Shown here: one piece after another, positions 1 to 9,662 of the stretch
Position numbering within the stretch: the first letter of the stretch is position 1
Layout: each line of letters opens with the position of its first letter
The notes under the pieces: model-generated
Databases searched by the model: none
Seen by the model: the letters and a program-made list of their open reading frames with translations, nothing else
What the model was told of the DNA's origin: nothing
Translations under genes and position numbers: made by a program
DNA from: Pseudomonas abietaniphila
GTDB taxonomy: Bacteria > Pseudomonadota > Gammaproteobacteria > Pseudomonadales > Pseudomonadaceae
Direction of reading: 5' to 3'
Length of the DNA stretch: 64,000 bases
Assembly: GCF_039697315.1 (NCBI RefSeq)
Contig: NZ_CP155619.1
Location: 4,836,001 to 4,900,000, forward strand

Positions 1-3000
1 GTACCAGTTGTTTGAGCTGCGCGTTGGCGTGATGCACCAGCAGATCAAGGTTGTACGTCTGGGCGATCTTGCGGAAGGTATCGCCCGTGGCCGAACCGAT
101 CAGGGCGTTGATTCGGCCCCAACGCTGGAACTCCGAATAAGCGGCTGCGATTCGCGCCTGCAATTCGCTGCTGGCATTGCGACGGCGGTCGTCCTCGCTC
201 ATCTGCGCGCGCAAATCGGCGCACAACTGATCGTGAGTGGTCAACTGGCCCTGTGCGTCGGTCAAGGCCGACGCCAATTGCTCGCCGTCCGCGATGTCGC
301 TGTGTTGCGCCTGATGCTGTTGCAACTGGGCGTCGCGTTCTTGCACCAGCACTTTGGCTTGCTCCAGGGCTTTTTCGCTGAGCTGCAAGCGCTGGCGCAG
401 TTGCCCGACGCTGTCATCGCTCATGCCCAACAAGGTGTCCAGCGCGGCGTCGTCCAGTTCACTGTGCTGACTGCGCCATGCGTTGATCTGCCCGTCGAGG
501 TCGGTCAGCTCTTGCTCCAAACCGTGCAGGCGCTGACGCTCGCTGTCCAGCTCAGCGCTCAGCTTGATCACTTCGCTGCGCGCCTGCTGCAAGGCCTCGG
601 CCGTGGTCGCCTGGGACTGCCGCGCTTGCTCGACGGCGTGTTCAAGGTGCTGCTGCCATTGCTCGGCGCTGGCCTGCTCGCCGAGGATTTCTTGCAAGCG
701 CTGCTGAACGACACGCTGTTGCTGCTGGCTGGCATCGAGCTGTTTTTGCAGCTTCTGATGCTCGTGCTGGCGTCCCTGTTGAGTGATTTGCTCACGTTCG
801 ATTTTCAGCGCGCGCTCGTTGTGTTCCTGCTGTTCGTCCTTCTGCTGACCGAGCTGCTCGATGCGGCGCGCAATGTCGTTGTCCAGCTGCAGGAAGCTTT
901 CGGTGGCCGACTCGCGCCACGACGACAGGCTCTCGGCGGGCAACAACGGTTCGAACTCCTGCAGCGCGGTTTCGAATGCCTGGTTGTCCAGGGAGATGTT
1001 GCGCTGTTGATCGTCCAGCAGTTTCATCGCCTGCTGACTGGCCTCGCGCGCGTCCTGAACCTGCTGCTGCAAGGATTCCGCATCGCGCTGCACCTTGAGC
1101 AGCCGGGTCTGGCGTTGCTCGGCGGTGAGGATTTCCTGCGCCAGCTGATGCAGGCGTTCGCTCAGCCAATCGGTACGCAGGTGTTCGGGCTGTTCCAGCA
1201 AGCGCGGGTACAGGGGATGGGTTTCGAGTTCTGGCGTGAGCTTCTGCAACTGCTCGCTGAGCTGATCCAGTTGCGGTTTGGAGACCTTCAACTGGTTGTT
1301 CAATTCACCGACTTCGGCGCGCAATTCAGCGAGCTTCTCGCTGAGCTGGCTGACCTTCAGCCGTGCCTGGGTTTCTTCGCTGTCGTCATGCCCGGACAGC
1401 GCCTCGAGCAGTGCCTCGGACTGGTGATACGGATGATCTTCGCTGCCGCACACCGGGCACGGCTGGTGATCCACCAGCTGCCCGCGCAATTGCTCGACGC
1501 TCGCACTGCGCGCCAGCCGCTGGCGTTGCAGCAGTTCGACAGTGACCTTCAACGCCTGCTCGGCCGCCTCGTGTTCGCCCTTGAGCTTCAGGCCCTGAGC
1601 GATGCCTTGCGCGCGGCGCTCGGTGGCCTGTTGTTGACTGTTCTGCACGTCCTGCAAGCGCGTCGCGATGTCTTGATGACGCTGCCACAGACGCTCGAGT
1701 GAGTCGCTGGCGGCGTGCTGCTGACGGTTTTCCTGCAACAGCCCACTGAGGCGTTCGATTTCCTGACTGACGGCGTCCGCCTTGACCTGAGCATCGTCGT
1801 ACAGCGCCTGCAAGGCACTTCGGCGTTCACTCAAGGCCTGTTCGGCCCGCGTGGCCGCTTGCTCCAGTGCGGGCAGTTCTTCACGGCCCTTGTTCAGGCG
1901 CGAACTGACCAGCACGATCTGTTGCAGGCGTGGCCGATAGGCGTCCCACGACTGGCTGAGTGAACTCAGTGCTGCGCTGTTCTGTAGCTGTTCGGCGATG
2001 GATTGCAGACGGGTTTCGACCTGCCGTTGCTGCTCGCACATCTGGTTGAGCAGGGCCTGGGCGTCGTGGCTCGATTGCTCGGCGGCGCGCGCCTGCTCAC
2101 TGACCTTTTGCAGGTCCTGATTCAAATGGTTGAGCTCAACCTGCTGCTCGAACGCCTCGCGCAGTGTTGGCGCGCAGGCTTGCTGGTGTTCCTGTGCCTG
2201 TTGAAGCGCGGCGAGCGCGTTGGCGAGCTCTGTTTCCAGGCCGTTCAGGCGGGCTTGAGCCTCAGTCTGTTGCTGAAGATGCGTCTGGATACCCGCTGTG
2301 AGCGGACTGAGTTGAGCCTCCAGCTTTTTGCGCTGAGCGAACAGGTGGCGCTGTGGCGCAAGGCGTTCCAGTTGGCCCAGTTGCTGGCGGTCGCCGGACT
2401 GGTTGTCCCAGGTTTGCTGCGCATCGATGCGTTGTTCATTGGCCGCCTGGTGGCTGTCGCGCAGGCGGTTCAGCTCCGTCAGCCATTGCTGTTTGAGTTC
2501 CAGTTGGCGCAGCTGAGTCTGCGCCCGTTTCAATTGCTGCTGGGCGTCAGCGAAGCGTTGCTCGAGCTCGGCGCGCTGTTCGGGCTCCAGCGGGGTCAGG
2601 TTGCCCGCCTGCGCATTCAAGGCTTTCAGCGTCTCTTCGGCTTCCTTGCTCTTGCTGAACGCGCGACGGCCAAGCTGGCTGTAGATGGCGGTGTCCGTGA
2701 GCTTTTCCAGCAGTTCGCTGCGCTCCTTGTCGTCGGCCTTGAGGAAGGCGCTGAACTCGCTTTGCGCCAGCATCACGGCGCGGGTGAACTGCTCGAAGTT
2801 AAGCCCCAGCCGGGCTTCAAGCAGGGTCTTGTATTCGGTCTTGTTCTGGCTGCTGAGAATCTGCTCGCTGTCCAGATCGGTCAGGGTCTGACGACTGGCT
2901 TGAAGCTTTTTCGTGGCGTTGTCACGGGCGCGGTTGGTTTCCCAGCGCGCACGATAACGACGCTTGTCGATGCCGACGAAATCCACCTCGGCGTAACCGC

Positions 3001-3271
3001 TGCCGGTACCGCGCCGCAGCAGGTTACGCGGGTCACTGGTGCTGATGTCACCGTCGATTTCCGGGACCCTGGACTGGCCGACATCGTTCAGCCGCGGGAT
3101 CGCGCCGAACAGCGCCAGGCACAGCGCGTCGAGCAGTGTACTTTTGCCCGCACCGGTCGGGCCTGTGATCGCGAACAGACCCGCGCTGGCCAGAGGCTCG
3201 GCGGTGAAATCCAGTTCGAACGGGCCGGCAAGCGAGGCGAGGTTTTTCAAGCGAATGGCGAGGATCTTCAT
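1..3271 (-). CDS. sbcC: Exonuclease SbcC, ATPase subunit (3' end beyond window)
   Basis: This is the SMC-like ATPase of the SbcCD (Mre11-Rad50-like) complex, which cleaves DNA hairpins and blocked double-strand ends in the cytoplasm. The reading frame is open from the ATG at 3271 to the left edge, about 1,090 residues, so the C-terminal ATPase lobe is missing. Visible features are an N-terminal MKILAIRLKNLAS strand, the Walker A motif GPTGAGKST near residue 35, very long Gln/Glu/Leu-rich coiled coils, and the zinc-hook CPVC (in QPCPVCGSEDHP) near 1440-1475. The ATG overlaps the sbcD stop by four bases (ATGA), so the two are translationally coupled. Long plus-strand frames over this region are antisense by-products of the coiled-coil codon bias. 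Identification is secure; only the C-terminus is unseen. Confidence 0.97.
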   Translation of the reverse strand, partial: MKILAIRLKNLASLAGPFELDFTAEPLASAGLFAITGPTGAGKSTLLDALCLALFGAIPRLNDVGQSRVPEIDGDISTSDPRNLLRRGTGSGYAEVDFVGIDKRRYRARWETNRARDNATKKLQASRQTLTDLDSEQILSSQNKTEYKTLLEARLGLNFEQFTRAVMLAQSEFSAFLKADDKERSELLEKLTDTAIYSQLGRRAFSKSKEAEETLKALNAQAGNLTPLEPEQRAELEQRFADAQQQLKRAQTQLRQLELKQQWLTELNRLRDSHQAANEQRIDAQQTWDNQSGDRQQLGQLERLAPQRHLFAQRKKLEAQLSPLTAGIQTHLQQQTEAQARLNGLETELANALAALQQAQEHQQACAPTLREAFEQQVELNHLNQDLQKVSEQARAAEQSSHDAQALLNQMCEQQRQVETRLQSIAEQLQNSAALSSLSQSWDAYRPRLQQIVLVSSRLNKGREELPALEQAATRAEQALSERRSALQALYDDAQVKADAVSQEIERLSGLLQENRQQHAASDSLERLWQRHQDIATRLQDVQNSQQQATERRAQGIAQGLKLKGEHEAAEQALKVTVELLQRQRLARSASVEQLRGQLVDHQPCPVCGSEDHPYHQSEALLEALSGHDDSEETQARLKVSQLSEKLAELRAEVGELNNQLKVSKPQLDQLSEQLQKLTPELETHPLYPRLLEQPEHLRTDWLSERLHQLAQEILTAEQRQTRLLKVQRDAESLQQQVQDAREASQQAMKLLDDQQRNISLDNQAFETALQEFEPLLPAESLSSWRESATESFLQLDNDIARRIEQLGQQKDEQQEHNERALKIEREQITQQGRQHEHQKLQKQLDASQQQQRVVQQRLQEILGEQASAEQWQQHLEHAVEQARQSQATTAEALQQARSEVIKLSAELDSERQRLHGLEQELTDLDGQINAWRSQHSELDDAALDTLLGMSDDSVGQLRQRLQLSEKALEQAKVLVQERDAQLQQHQAQHSDIADGEQLASALTDAQGQLTTHDQLCADLRAQMSEDDRRRNASSELQARIAAAYSEFQRWGRINALIGSATGDTFRKIAQTYNLDLLVHHANAQLKQLV

Positions 3272-4509
3272 GGCTGTTCGCTCTCCAGTTGCACGTCCTG
3301 CAGCAGCGTGGCGAAGTCCTGCAACGTCTGTTCGTCGACCTCGCTGCCGTAATTGTCGAGCCAGGCGCGGCTGAACAACTCCTGCGGGCTGAGTTGATCC
3401 AGCTCGATCAGATCCTGATTGCCGTCTTCGTCGCGGGCGCCTTTGCCCGCGTATTCGGCGGCGATGCGCACCAGTCGCACGGCCTTGTTTTCCAGCGCCG
3501 CCTCGATCTGGTTGCGCAGGTCAGGCTGTGGCTCGTCCAGGCGCACGCGGACTTCGAGCCAGGGTTGGCGATCAATGTCGGCCAGCAGGTCGATGTCCGG
3601 CAGGTCCTTGAGTTGCAGCAGCAGTTCGGCCAAGGGCGCCGGACCGATCCGTTGCAGGTTGACCGCGCGGGGGATCAGCAGCGGTTTGACGCTGGCGAGC
3701 GTGTCGCCCTCGCATTCGATTTCGAGGATCTGATGCTGATAGCCGATTTCCGAGAACGACAACGGGATCGGCGAGCCGCTGTAGCGAATGCGGTCTTCGC
3801 CATTGACCCGTTGTGGCTTGTGCAGGTGGCCGAGAGCAACGTAGGTGATGCTCTCGCCGAACAAGCTGGCCGGCAGGGCTTCTGCGTTGCCGATGATCAG
3901 GCTGCGTTCGGAGTCTTCCGAGACCGAGCCGCCCGCCATGTGGGCGTGACTGATGGCAATCAGCGCCTGGCCTTTTTTGCGTTTCAGGTTGGCGGCGGCA
4001 ATCAGTTTCTCGTGGACCTGACCGATGCCGCGCAGGTAGTTGTCGCCCAGCGTCGGGCCGGTGACTTCAGCCGGCCGCAGGAAAGGCAGCGCCAGGCACC
4101 AGCCCAGCACTTTGCCTTTGGCGTTGGTCAGGGGCAGCAGCAGACGATCGACGTCGAGCACCCCGTCATCCAGCCACAGCACACGGCCCAGCGCGTGGGT
4201 GCGCAGGCGTCGCATCAGGGGGGCGGGGAGTTCGATGCGCGAGCCGGAGTCGTGGTTGCCGGCGATCATCACGATGGTCAGCTGCGGGTTTTGTTCGTGG
4301 GCGCTGACGATGAAGTCGTACAGCCGCTCCTGGGATTTTACCGGCGGGTTGACGGTGTCGAAGATATCGCCGGCGATCAGCAGCACGTCGGGCTTGCGCT
4401 CGGCCAGCCGGGCCAGCAGCCAGGTCAGGAAGCTGGCGTGTTCGAAGTCCCGTTCCTGGCCATGGAGGTTTTGGCCCAGGTGCCAGTCGGAGGTGTGGAA
4501 CAGACGCAT
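3268..4509 (-). CDS. sbcD: Exonuclease SbcD, Mre11-like nuclease
   Basis: This is the metallophosphoesterase nuclease subunit of SbcCD, about 413 aa. The metal-binding motifs appear in order: HTSDWHLGQ at residues 5-13, AGDIFDT near 48, AGNHDSG near 85, SHAHMAGG near 190 and ALGHLHKP near 225. I start it at the ATG at 4509 (MRLFHTSDWHLGQ), which fits the family. An in-frame ATG 39 bases upstream would add a non-conserved leader and is rejected. The gene ends in a four-base overlap with sbcC. A palindromic repeat (4561-4665) lies upstream, between it and the Bat operon, so sbcDC probably has its own promoter, which I could not resolve. Confidence 0.97.
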   Translation of the reverse strand: MRLFHTSDWHLGQNLHGQERDFEHASFLTWLLARLAERKPDVLLIAGDIFDTVNPPVKSQERLYDFIVSAHEQNPQLTIVMIAGNHDSGSRIELPAPLMRRLRTHALGRVLWLDDGVLDVDRLLLPLTNAKGKVLGWCLALPFLRPAEVTGPTLGDNYLRGIGQVHEKLIAAANLKRKKGQALIAISHAHMAGGSVSEDSERSLIIGNAEALPASLFGESITYVALGHLHKPQRVNGEDRIRYSGSPIPLSFSEIGYQHQILEIECEGDTLASVKPLLIPRAVNLQRIGPAPLAELLLQLKDLPDIDLLADIDRQPWLEVRVRLDEPQPDLRNQIEAALENKAVRLVRIAAEYAGKGARDEDGNQDLIELDQLSPQELFSRAWLDNYGSEVDEQTLQDFATLLQDVQLESEQP

Positions 4510-4560
4510 GGGGGTACCTTGTGTTGAATGGGTTTCAGATGGCCGCAAGCCAACCCCACT

Positions 4561-4665
4561 GATCGTTCCTCACGCTGCGCGTGGGAATGCCGGGTCGGCC
4601 GCTCTGCGGCCAATGTGACGCGGAGCGTCACGGGTTGCGTTCCCACGCGGAGCATGGGAACGATC
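4561..4665. repeat. Intergenic palindromic repeat, type B copy 1
   Basis: About 105 bp bounded by inverted GATCGTTCC / GGAACGATC ends. Inner inverted segments are of the form CGCGTGGGAATGC / GCGTTCCCACGCGG and GACGCGGAGCGTC. A second copy lies at 34421-34523. It is non-coding and resembles dispersed REP-type or MITE-like elements of Pseudomonas intergenic regions. Confidence 0.8.
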
Positions 4666-4698
4666 GATGCGCGATGATTACGCATCGATCCAGAGAAA

Positions 4699-6381
4699 TT
4701 ATTTCGGATAAAGCGGCGGCAGGCTGTCTGCGCCGTTCGGGTCTTGCGGTCGCTCAACTGCGGGCAATGCCTTGACGGCGCGCCACAAATCTTCGCCCAG
4801 CCACAGCTTGCCGGTCTCACTGTAAAGCGCGCCGTTCAGGCCATCCAGGGCGTCGGACAATGGCACAAAACGCGCGGCCATGTCAGCGAGGGTTTCCGGT
4901 TGCTGACGGGCCCAGGCGTCCAACGCTTGCCGGGTCGCGTGCGGGTCATTGGCCAGGCTGGCGCGCTTCAGGTCGTCAAGCACGGTGCGCGGGCTGGGAC
5001 CGGCTTGTGCAACGCGGGTCAGCGCAGGCTGCCAGCGCGCCCGCCACCACAGGCCGAAGCCCAGCAGCGTGGTAAAACTCAACAGCACCGTGCTCAATTG
5101 CCACGGCCAGACCGGCGGTCCGATCACCGTCACACCGGCGTTCTCACTGACCGGCATGTCCACCGCCAGCGCCGGGTTGGTGCTGACCTGCAGCGTGCGA
5201 GCGGGCAGGGCGCTGTGCTCCAGGTGGTCCTCCTGAGTGTTCCACCACACCAGGTCCACCGCCGGGATGTCGATGGCGCCGGGCCGGTTGGGCACCAGCG
5301 CTTCACGTTCTTCACGCACGCCGACCAGACCCCGTTCGCTCGCCTGATTGCTCAGTTGCGGCTGATCCGGGTAACGACGAAGGGCGCTCACGTCGGTGGC
5401 GGGCAAGGGAGGCAGTTGTGCGCTGGACAAGCCTTCAGCCTTGATCACCAGGGTGCGGGTCAACGAATCGCCGATCTGGCTGTGGGCCGGATCCGGACTC
5501 CAGTTCTCGCTGAGGCTGATGCTGCGCGCGGGCAACCACGGCGTGTTGGCGGGGTAGTGTTCGGGTTGCGGCTTGACCTTCAGCGCCAGCGGGTCGGACG
5601 TCACGCGCATCAGCTTGCCTGGCTTGGGGCTGGTGGCCATCGCCGGCTGGCTGGTGGCAGCCGCTGGGGTGTCGGGAATGTCCTGCACCATCGTGGCGCT
5701 GAATTCCTGGGCCGGAATGGTCAGCTCGCCGCTGTGCTGCGGGTACAACGCATAACGCATTTCGATGACGCCATGACGAATGCCATTGATCTGCTTCTCG
5801 TACGTGCGCGTGTCGCCGAGTTTTTCAATGCGCGCGTCCGGAACCTGCAACGGCGTCAGGTTGCTGTCGTCGAACAGCGACACCGAGTGATAGACACGCA
5901 CCGTGAGCACCGCCTGCGCCTGCACGTAAACGGTGTCTTGATCCAGGCTCGCTTCCATGAACACCGGCGCGAGTTTCTGTTCCTGCGACTGCGCAGACGG
6001 TTCGACCTCCACCACTTGCAAGGCGATGGGCTGGCTCACCAGTTCGCCCAGTTTCAGCGAGGGAATGTCGATTGAGCCGCTGTGTCGAGGCATCAATGTA
6101 ATCAGCCAGCGGGTGGTCGCGTGAACGTTGCCTTCCAGCGTGGTCAGGCTGTTGAGCTGGCGGGTGTCACGCACTTCGAAGTCGGCGTCCAGCGCGCTCA
6201 TGTCAGGCTTGCCGAACAGCGTGGCATCATCGGATTCAAGGGTCAGTTCGACCGTTTCGCCAGTGTTGACGCGTGTGCGGTCGACGCTGGCCTGCAACGT
6301 TGCAGCAGGGGTGTCGGCCTGTGCCGCGAGCGCGAACAGGCACAACAACCAGGCGATTACCACTGTGTGCACACGACTCAT
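4699..6381 (-). CDS. batD: BatD-like periplasmic/membrane protein of the Bat operon
   Basis: This 560-aa protein closes the moxR-Bat operon. It has a cleavable signal (VVIAWLLCLFALAAQA, residues about 6-21), a long beta-rich extracytoplasmic region with the opening pattern VDRTRVNTGETVEL, one membrane span near residues 420-445 (LSTVLLSFTTLLGFGLWW), and a short cytoplasmic tail. That layout matches the BatD (oxygen tolerance) family. Bat proteins were linked to aerotolerance and envelope stress in other bacteria; the molecular function is not settled. The ATG at 6381 overlaps the batB/C stop by four bases. The upstream in-frame start at 6468 would place 29 basic residues before the signal and is rejected. 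Confidence 0.88.
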   Translation of the reverse strand: MSRVHTVVIAWLLCLFALAAQADTPAATLQASVDRTRVNTGETVELTLESDDATLFGKPDMSALDADFEVRDTRQLNSLTTLEGNVHATTRWLITLMPRHSGSIDIPSLKLGELVSQPIALQVVEVEPSAQSQEQKLAPVFMEASLDQDTVYVQAQAVLTVRVYHSVSLFDDSNLTPLQVPDARIEKLGDTRTYEKQINGIRHGVIEMRYALYPQHSGELTIPAQEFSATMVQDIPDTPAAATSQPAMATSPKPGKLMRVTSDPLALKVKPQPEHYPANTPWLPARSISLSENWSPDPAHSQIGDSLTRTLVIKAEGLSSAQLPPLPATDVSALRRYPDQPQLSNQASERGLVGVREEREALVPNRPGAIDIPAVDLVWWNTQEDHLEHSALPARTLQVSTNPALAVDMPVSENAGVTVIGPPVWPWQLSTVLLSFTTLLGFGLWWRARWQPALTRVAQAGPSPRTVLDDLKRASLANDPHATRQALDAWARQQPETLADMAARFVPLSDALDGLNGALYSETGKLWLGEDLWRAVKALPAVERPQDPNGADSLPPLYPK

Positions 6382-8111
6382 CGGGCTTTTTCCTGATGTT
6401 GCTGTTGTTCGTACCAGAATTTGCGTCGCAGCAGTTCGCCGGGTTCGTCGGGGATCTGTCGCAGCCATTGTTCGAGCGCCTGGCGCTGTTCGCCATTGAG
6501 GTGAGGGTCGGCCGGACGACTGGGCGCCCGGGTCGGTTCGTCGTCGTTCGGCATGGCGTCGGAGGTGCCGGCGCCACCGGATATTTCAGACGTGCTACGC
6601 GAATTGTTGTCATCGTCCCCGTTCTGAACCGGCGCCTGCGGATTCGTTTGTTGTTGCTCTGCGCTGTCCGAACGTGGATTGTTCGCGGCGTCATCGCCTT
6701 CCGTTTTACCTTCACTGGCGTCTTCGGCGGCCGCCTGCTTGTTCTGCTCCAGCATCTGTTCGACCAGCGCTTTGTTCGCGGCGGCGGCCGGAAAGTCCGG
6801 CTGACGTTCGAGTGCCTGTTCATAGGCATCGATGGCCGCGTCCAGTTCACCGCTCTTGGCCAGGGCATTGCCGCGATTGTAATGGTCGGCGGCGCTGTTG
6901 CCCTGGGCGAAACGCTGAGCGGCACCGGCATAGTCGCCCGCTTCGTAGAGCGCGATGCCTTGCCACTGTACGTCTTCGAAGTGCCGCGCGGCTTCGCCGG
7001 GTCGATGGCGTTGCAGCAAGTGCTGGCCCTGTTGATCGGGACGCAGGAACAGGTCTTTGAACTCGAAGGCATAGCTGTGTTGCGGAACCAGCATCAACAA
7101 CGGCAGGCACAGCACCCAACCGCGTCGACCGGCACAGGCGGCCAGCAACAGCAGGGGCAGTAACAGCCAGTAACCCTGGTCGGCCCAACTGTCGAGTCGG
7201 ACGGTCTGGCCCTGACTGCGCAGGTCTTTCGGGCCATCGAGTAACCCGAGTTCGCGCAGGTCGTCATCGTCCAGCCGCAACGAGGTGTAATGACCGCCGA
7301 GTTCTTCAGCGAAGTCCTTGAGGCTGTTGCCATCGAGGCGCGGCACCAGAATGCCGCCCTGCGCATCCTTGAGGAATCCGCCTTTCTCCTGCGCAACCGG
7401 CGCACCTTCGGCGGTGCCGACACCGAGCATCAGCAGCTGTGGCGCATGGCCGGTCATGACCGAGCGGATGCCTTGGCGCTCGGCGTCGTTCAGCGACGAG
7501 CCGATCCACAGAAGACGTCCCACGCCCAGATCCCCTTGTTTGAGCAGGGCGAGGGCCTTGATCACGCCCAGGTCAGCGCGCTGGCCCGCTTCGGGCATGA
7601 TCGAGGGCTTGATGGCGTCCAGCAGGTTTTTGCTGGTCGACAGGTCATCGGACAGCGGCACGAGGGTGTGTGCGCTACCGGCGTAGACAATGATCGCGGT
7701 CTGCGAATCGCTGCGCGCTTGCAGCAGGTCCAGCAGTTTGCGGCGCGCCTGCTCCAGGCGGGTGGGTGGGCTGTCGGCGGCGAGCATTTCCGGGGTCAAC
7801 TCCAGCAGCACCACCAGCGGGTCCACCGGCTTCTGGCTGGTCTGCTCGACCCGTTGCCAACTCGGCCCCAGCAATGCCAGCAATGCCAGCAGCCAGCCAA
7901 AACCCAAGGCGATCCACGGCAGTTTGCTCTCGCGCCCGTTGCCCCCGCTGAGCAGGGTCGAGTGAAACGCGCCGGGCAAAATCATCTGCCAGCGGCCGAC
8001 ACGCTTCTGCCGGTTCCAGAGCCGCCACAGCAGCCAACTGAGCAACGGCAGGAGCAACAACCACCAGGGCCGCAGCCATTGCGGCCACAGCGCGAACAGC
8101 GAGGCGATCAT
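6378..8111 (-). CDS. batB: BatB/BatC-type fused VWA-TPR membrane protein
   Basis: This 577-aa protein joins a BatB-like von Willebrand A domain to BatC-like TPR repeats. Two N-terminal membrane spans (about residues 13-30 and 55-75) are followed by a VWA domain (about 85-290), two more hydrophobic spans (about 310-355), TPRs (about 370-450, with NRGNALAKSGELDAAIDAYE) and a long acidic/Gln/Asn low-complexity stretch. The MIDAS metal site is degenerate: where BatA has DVSGSM this protein reads LLELTPEM. The start at 8111 gives a four-base overlap with batA. The fusion of VWA and TPR parts is common in Pseudomonas. The cellular role is inferred only from the Bat family. Confidence 0.88.
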   Translation of the reverse strand: MIASLFALWPQWLRPWWLLLLPLLSWLLWRLWNRQKRVGRWQMILPGAFHSTLLSGGNGRESKLPWIALGFGWLLALLALLGPSWQRVEQTSQKPVDPLVVLLELTPEMLAADSPPTRLEQARRKLLDLLQARSDSQTAIIVYAGSAHTLVPLSDDLSTSKNLLDAIKPSIMPEAGQRADLGVIKALALLKQGDLGVGRLLWIGSSLNDAERQGIRSVMTGHAPQLLMLGVGTAEGAPVAQEKGGFLKDAQGGILVPRLDGNSLKDFAEELGGHYTSLRLDDDDLRELGLLDGPKDLRSQGQTVRLDSWADQGYWLLLPLLLLAACAGRRGWVLCLPLLMLVPQHSYAFEFKDLFLRPDQQGQHLLQRHRPGEAARHFEDVQWQGIALYEAGDYAGAAQRFAQGNSAADHYNRGNALAKSGELDAAIDAYEQALERQPDFPAAAANKALVEQMLEQNKQAAAEDASEGKTEGDDAANNPRSDSAEQQQTNPQAPVQNGDDDNNSRSTSEISGGAGTSDAMPNDDEPTRAPSRPADPHLNGEQRQALEQWLRQIPDEPGELLRRKFWYEQQQHQEKAR

Positions 8112-9175
8112 CGGTGCCTCCGCAAGCGCTTGAAGCGCTGCCGCCACTGCGGACCCTGATGCAGAACTGGCTGGCGGGCGAGGAAACGGTACAGCGGGTT
8201 TTGCGGCCAGCGTTCGTGAATCACCAGCAGGATGCTCAGCAGCAACGCCATTGCCAGCGGCCAGTGATAGAGGGCGTGAGCGGGACGGGCCTGAGTCGGT
8301 TGTTGGGTGACGGGCTCAAGGGTGTCGAGAGCCTTGCCGATCTTTTCCAGCTGCGCGCCGTCGCGGGCACGGAAATATTGCCCGCCCGAGATCTCGGCGA
8401 TTTCGCGCAGGGCTGGCTCGTCCAGATCCAGGCTGGGGTTCAGACCGAGAATCGTGGTCGCGCCTTTGTCGGGGTCGGCGCCGATACCGATCGGATAAAT
8501 CTTCACGCCTTCTCCCGCCGCGAGGCGCGCGGCGGTCGCGGGGTCGATCTGACCGGCGTTGTTGGCGCCGTCAGTCACCAGAATCAGTACGCGGCTTTGC
8601 GCGGGACGTAAACGCAGACGTTTCAGCGCCAGGCCAATGGCATCGCCGATGGCTGTGTTTTTACCGGCGATGCCGATGCGTGCTTCGTCCAGCCAGACCC
8701 GAACGGTCTTGCGGTCGAAGGTCAACGGTGCCTGAAGATAGGCCTGGCTGCCGAACAGGATCAGCCCGACGCGATCGCCCTGACGATGCTCGAGGAAGTC
8801 GCCGAGCAGCTGCTTGACCAGCGTCAGGCGGCTGACTTCGTCGTTCTGCCAGACCATGTCCGGGTAATCCATGGACCCCGACACGTCAACTGCCACCAAC
8901 AGGTCGCGCCCACTGGCCGCCACCGGCAACGGGTCGCCGAGCCATTGGGGACGCGCAGCCGCCACCAGCAGCAACAGCCACAGCGTGACGAAGGGCAGTT
9001 GTCGACGCCATCCAGGCAGGTGAGCGCGGGCGCGACGACCGGCCAGGCCTTCCAGTTCATTGAGGAAAGTCACCTTGAGCGCGGCCTCACCGCTGTCGGC
9101 CACCGGCAGCACGAACCTCAGCAGCCAGGGCAGGGGCAGCAGGGCGAAGACCCACGGCCAGGCGAATTCAAACAT
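8108..9175 (-). CDS. batA: BatA-like VWA-domain membrane protein
   Basis: This 355-aa protein has hydrophobic N-terminal segments (about residues 5-25 and 60-75), a VWA domain with a canonical MIDAS motif (DVSGSMDYPD, near residue 95) and a downstream metal-site segment (LVTDGANNAG near 200), and a C-terminal span (HWPLAMALLLSILLVIH near 310). This is the BatA architecture. It overlaps the DUF4381 gene before it by eight bases and the batB/C gene after it by four. It is likely membrane-anchored with the VWA domain available for partner binding, and is probably remodelled by the MoxR ATPase of the same operon; that last point is an inference from MoxR-VWA pairs elsewhere. Confidence 0.92.
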   Translation of the reverse strand: MFEFAWPWVFALLPLPWLLRFVLPVADSGEAALKVTFLNELEGLAGRRARAHLPGWRRQLPFVTLWLLLLVAAARPQWLGDPLPVAASGRDLLVAVDVSGSMDYPDMVWQNDEVSRLTLVKQLLGDFLEHRQGDRVGLILFGSQAYLQAPLTFDRKTVRVWLDEARIGIAGKNTAIGDAIGLALKRLRLRPAQSRVLILVTDGANNAGQIDPATAARLAAGEGVKIYPIGIGADPDKGATTILGLNPSLDLDEPALREIAEISGGQYFRARDGAQLEKIGKALDTLEPVTQQPTQARPAHALYHWPLAMALLLSILLVIHERWPQNPLYRFLARQPVLHQGPQWRQRFKRLRRHR

Positions 9176-9662
9176 GTTTGCGAATCCAGGTGTCGACCGA
9201 CTGAGTCAGGCCGTTGATGGCCTTGTCGTCGAGCTTGCATTCAGGTTTGTAAGCGCCTTCGACCAGGATCATCCAGCGGGTAAGCCCCGCCGCCGGGCAG
9301 CGATTGTCGAGAAATGCCAGCCATTTGCGGCCATTGAGCGTGTGGCTCTGGCTGTAGGGGTAGTCGTTGCGGCACAGGCGTTTGAGCAAACCGTTGATCT
9401 GCTGCAGCCACGCGCCGGCCGGGGCACCGTCATAAGGTTTGGGCAACTGGGCGAGTTCGATCAACGCGGCCTGGCGCAGCGGATCGAGCGGCTGTTCGAC
9501 CGCCTCGCCAGCGGCCTTTTTCGGCAGGAAAACCCGCGCGCGCCACAGGCCGTAGCCCAACAGCGGAATCAGTGCGAGCAGCAACCACCAGCCAGGCGCG
9601 AGTGGCCAGACGCTCACCGGCTCGGGGAGGATCATCGGTTGCAACTGATCCAGCAGGCTCAT
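9168..9662 (-). CDS. DUF4381 membrane protein of the Bat operon
   Basis: This 164-aa protein has one N-terminal membrane span (APGWWLLLALIPLLGYGLW, about residues 22-40), then a cytoplasmic helical domain with conserved-looking aromatic/basic pattern (NGLLKRLCRNDYPYSQ) and GRKWLAFLD. This is the DUF4381 pattern found between DUF58 and VWA genes in MoxR/Bat operons. Biochemical function is unknown. The ATG at 9662 overlaps the DUF58 stop by four bases and its own stop overlaps batA by eight, which supports one polycistronic message. Confidence 0.88.
   Translation of the reverse strand: MSLLDQLQPMILPEPVSVWPLAPGWWLLLALIPLLGYGLWRARVFLPKKAAGEAVEQPLDPLRQAALIELAQLPKPYDGAPAGAWLQQINGLLKRLCRNDYPYSQSHTLNGRKWLAFLDNRCPAAGLTRWMILVEGAYKPECKLDDKAINGLTQSVDTWIRKHV

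Noticed and set aside
8..3352. Long plus-strand frames over sbcC
   Set aside because: They are antisense to a continuous SbcC frame with Walker A and zinc hook; the encoded Leu/Gln-rich peptides show no family features.
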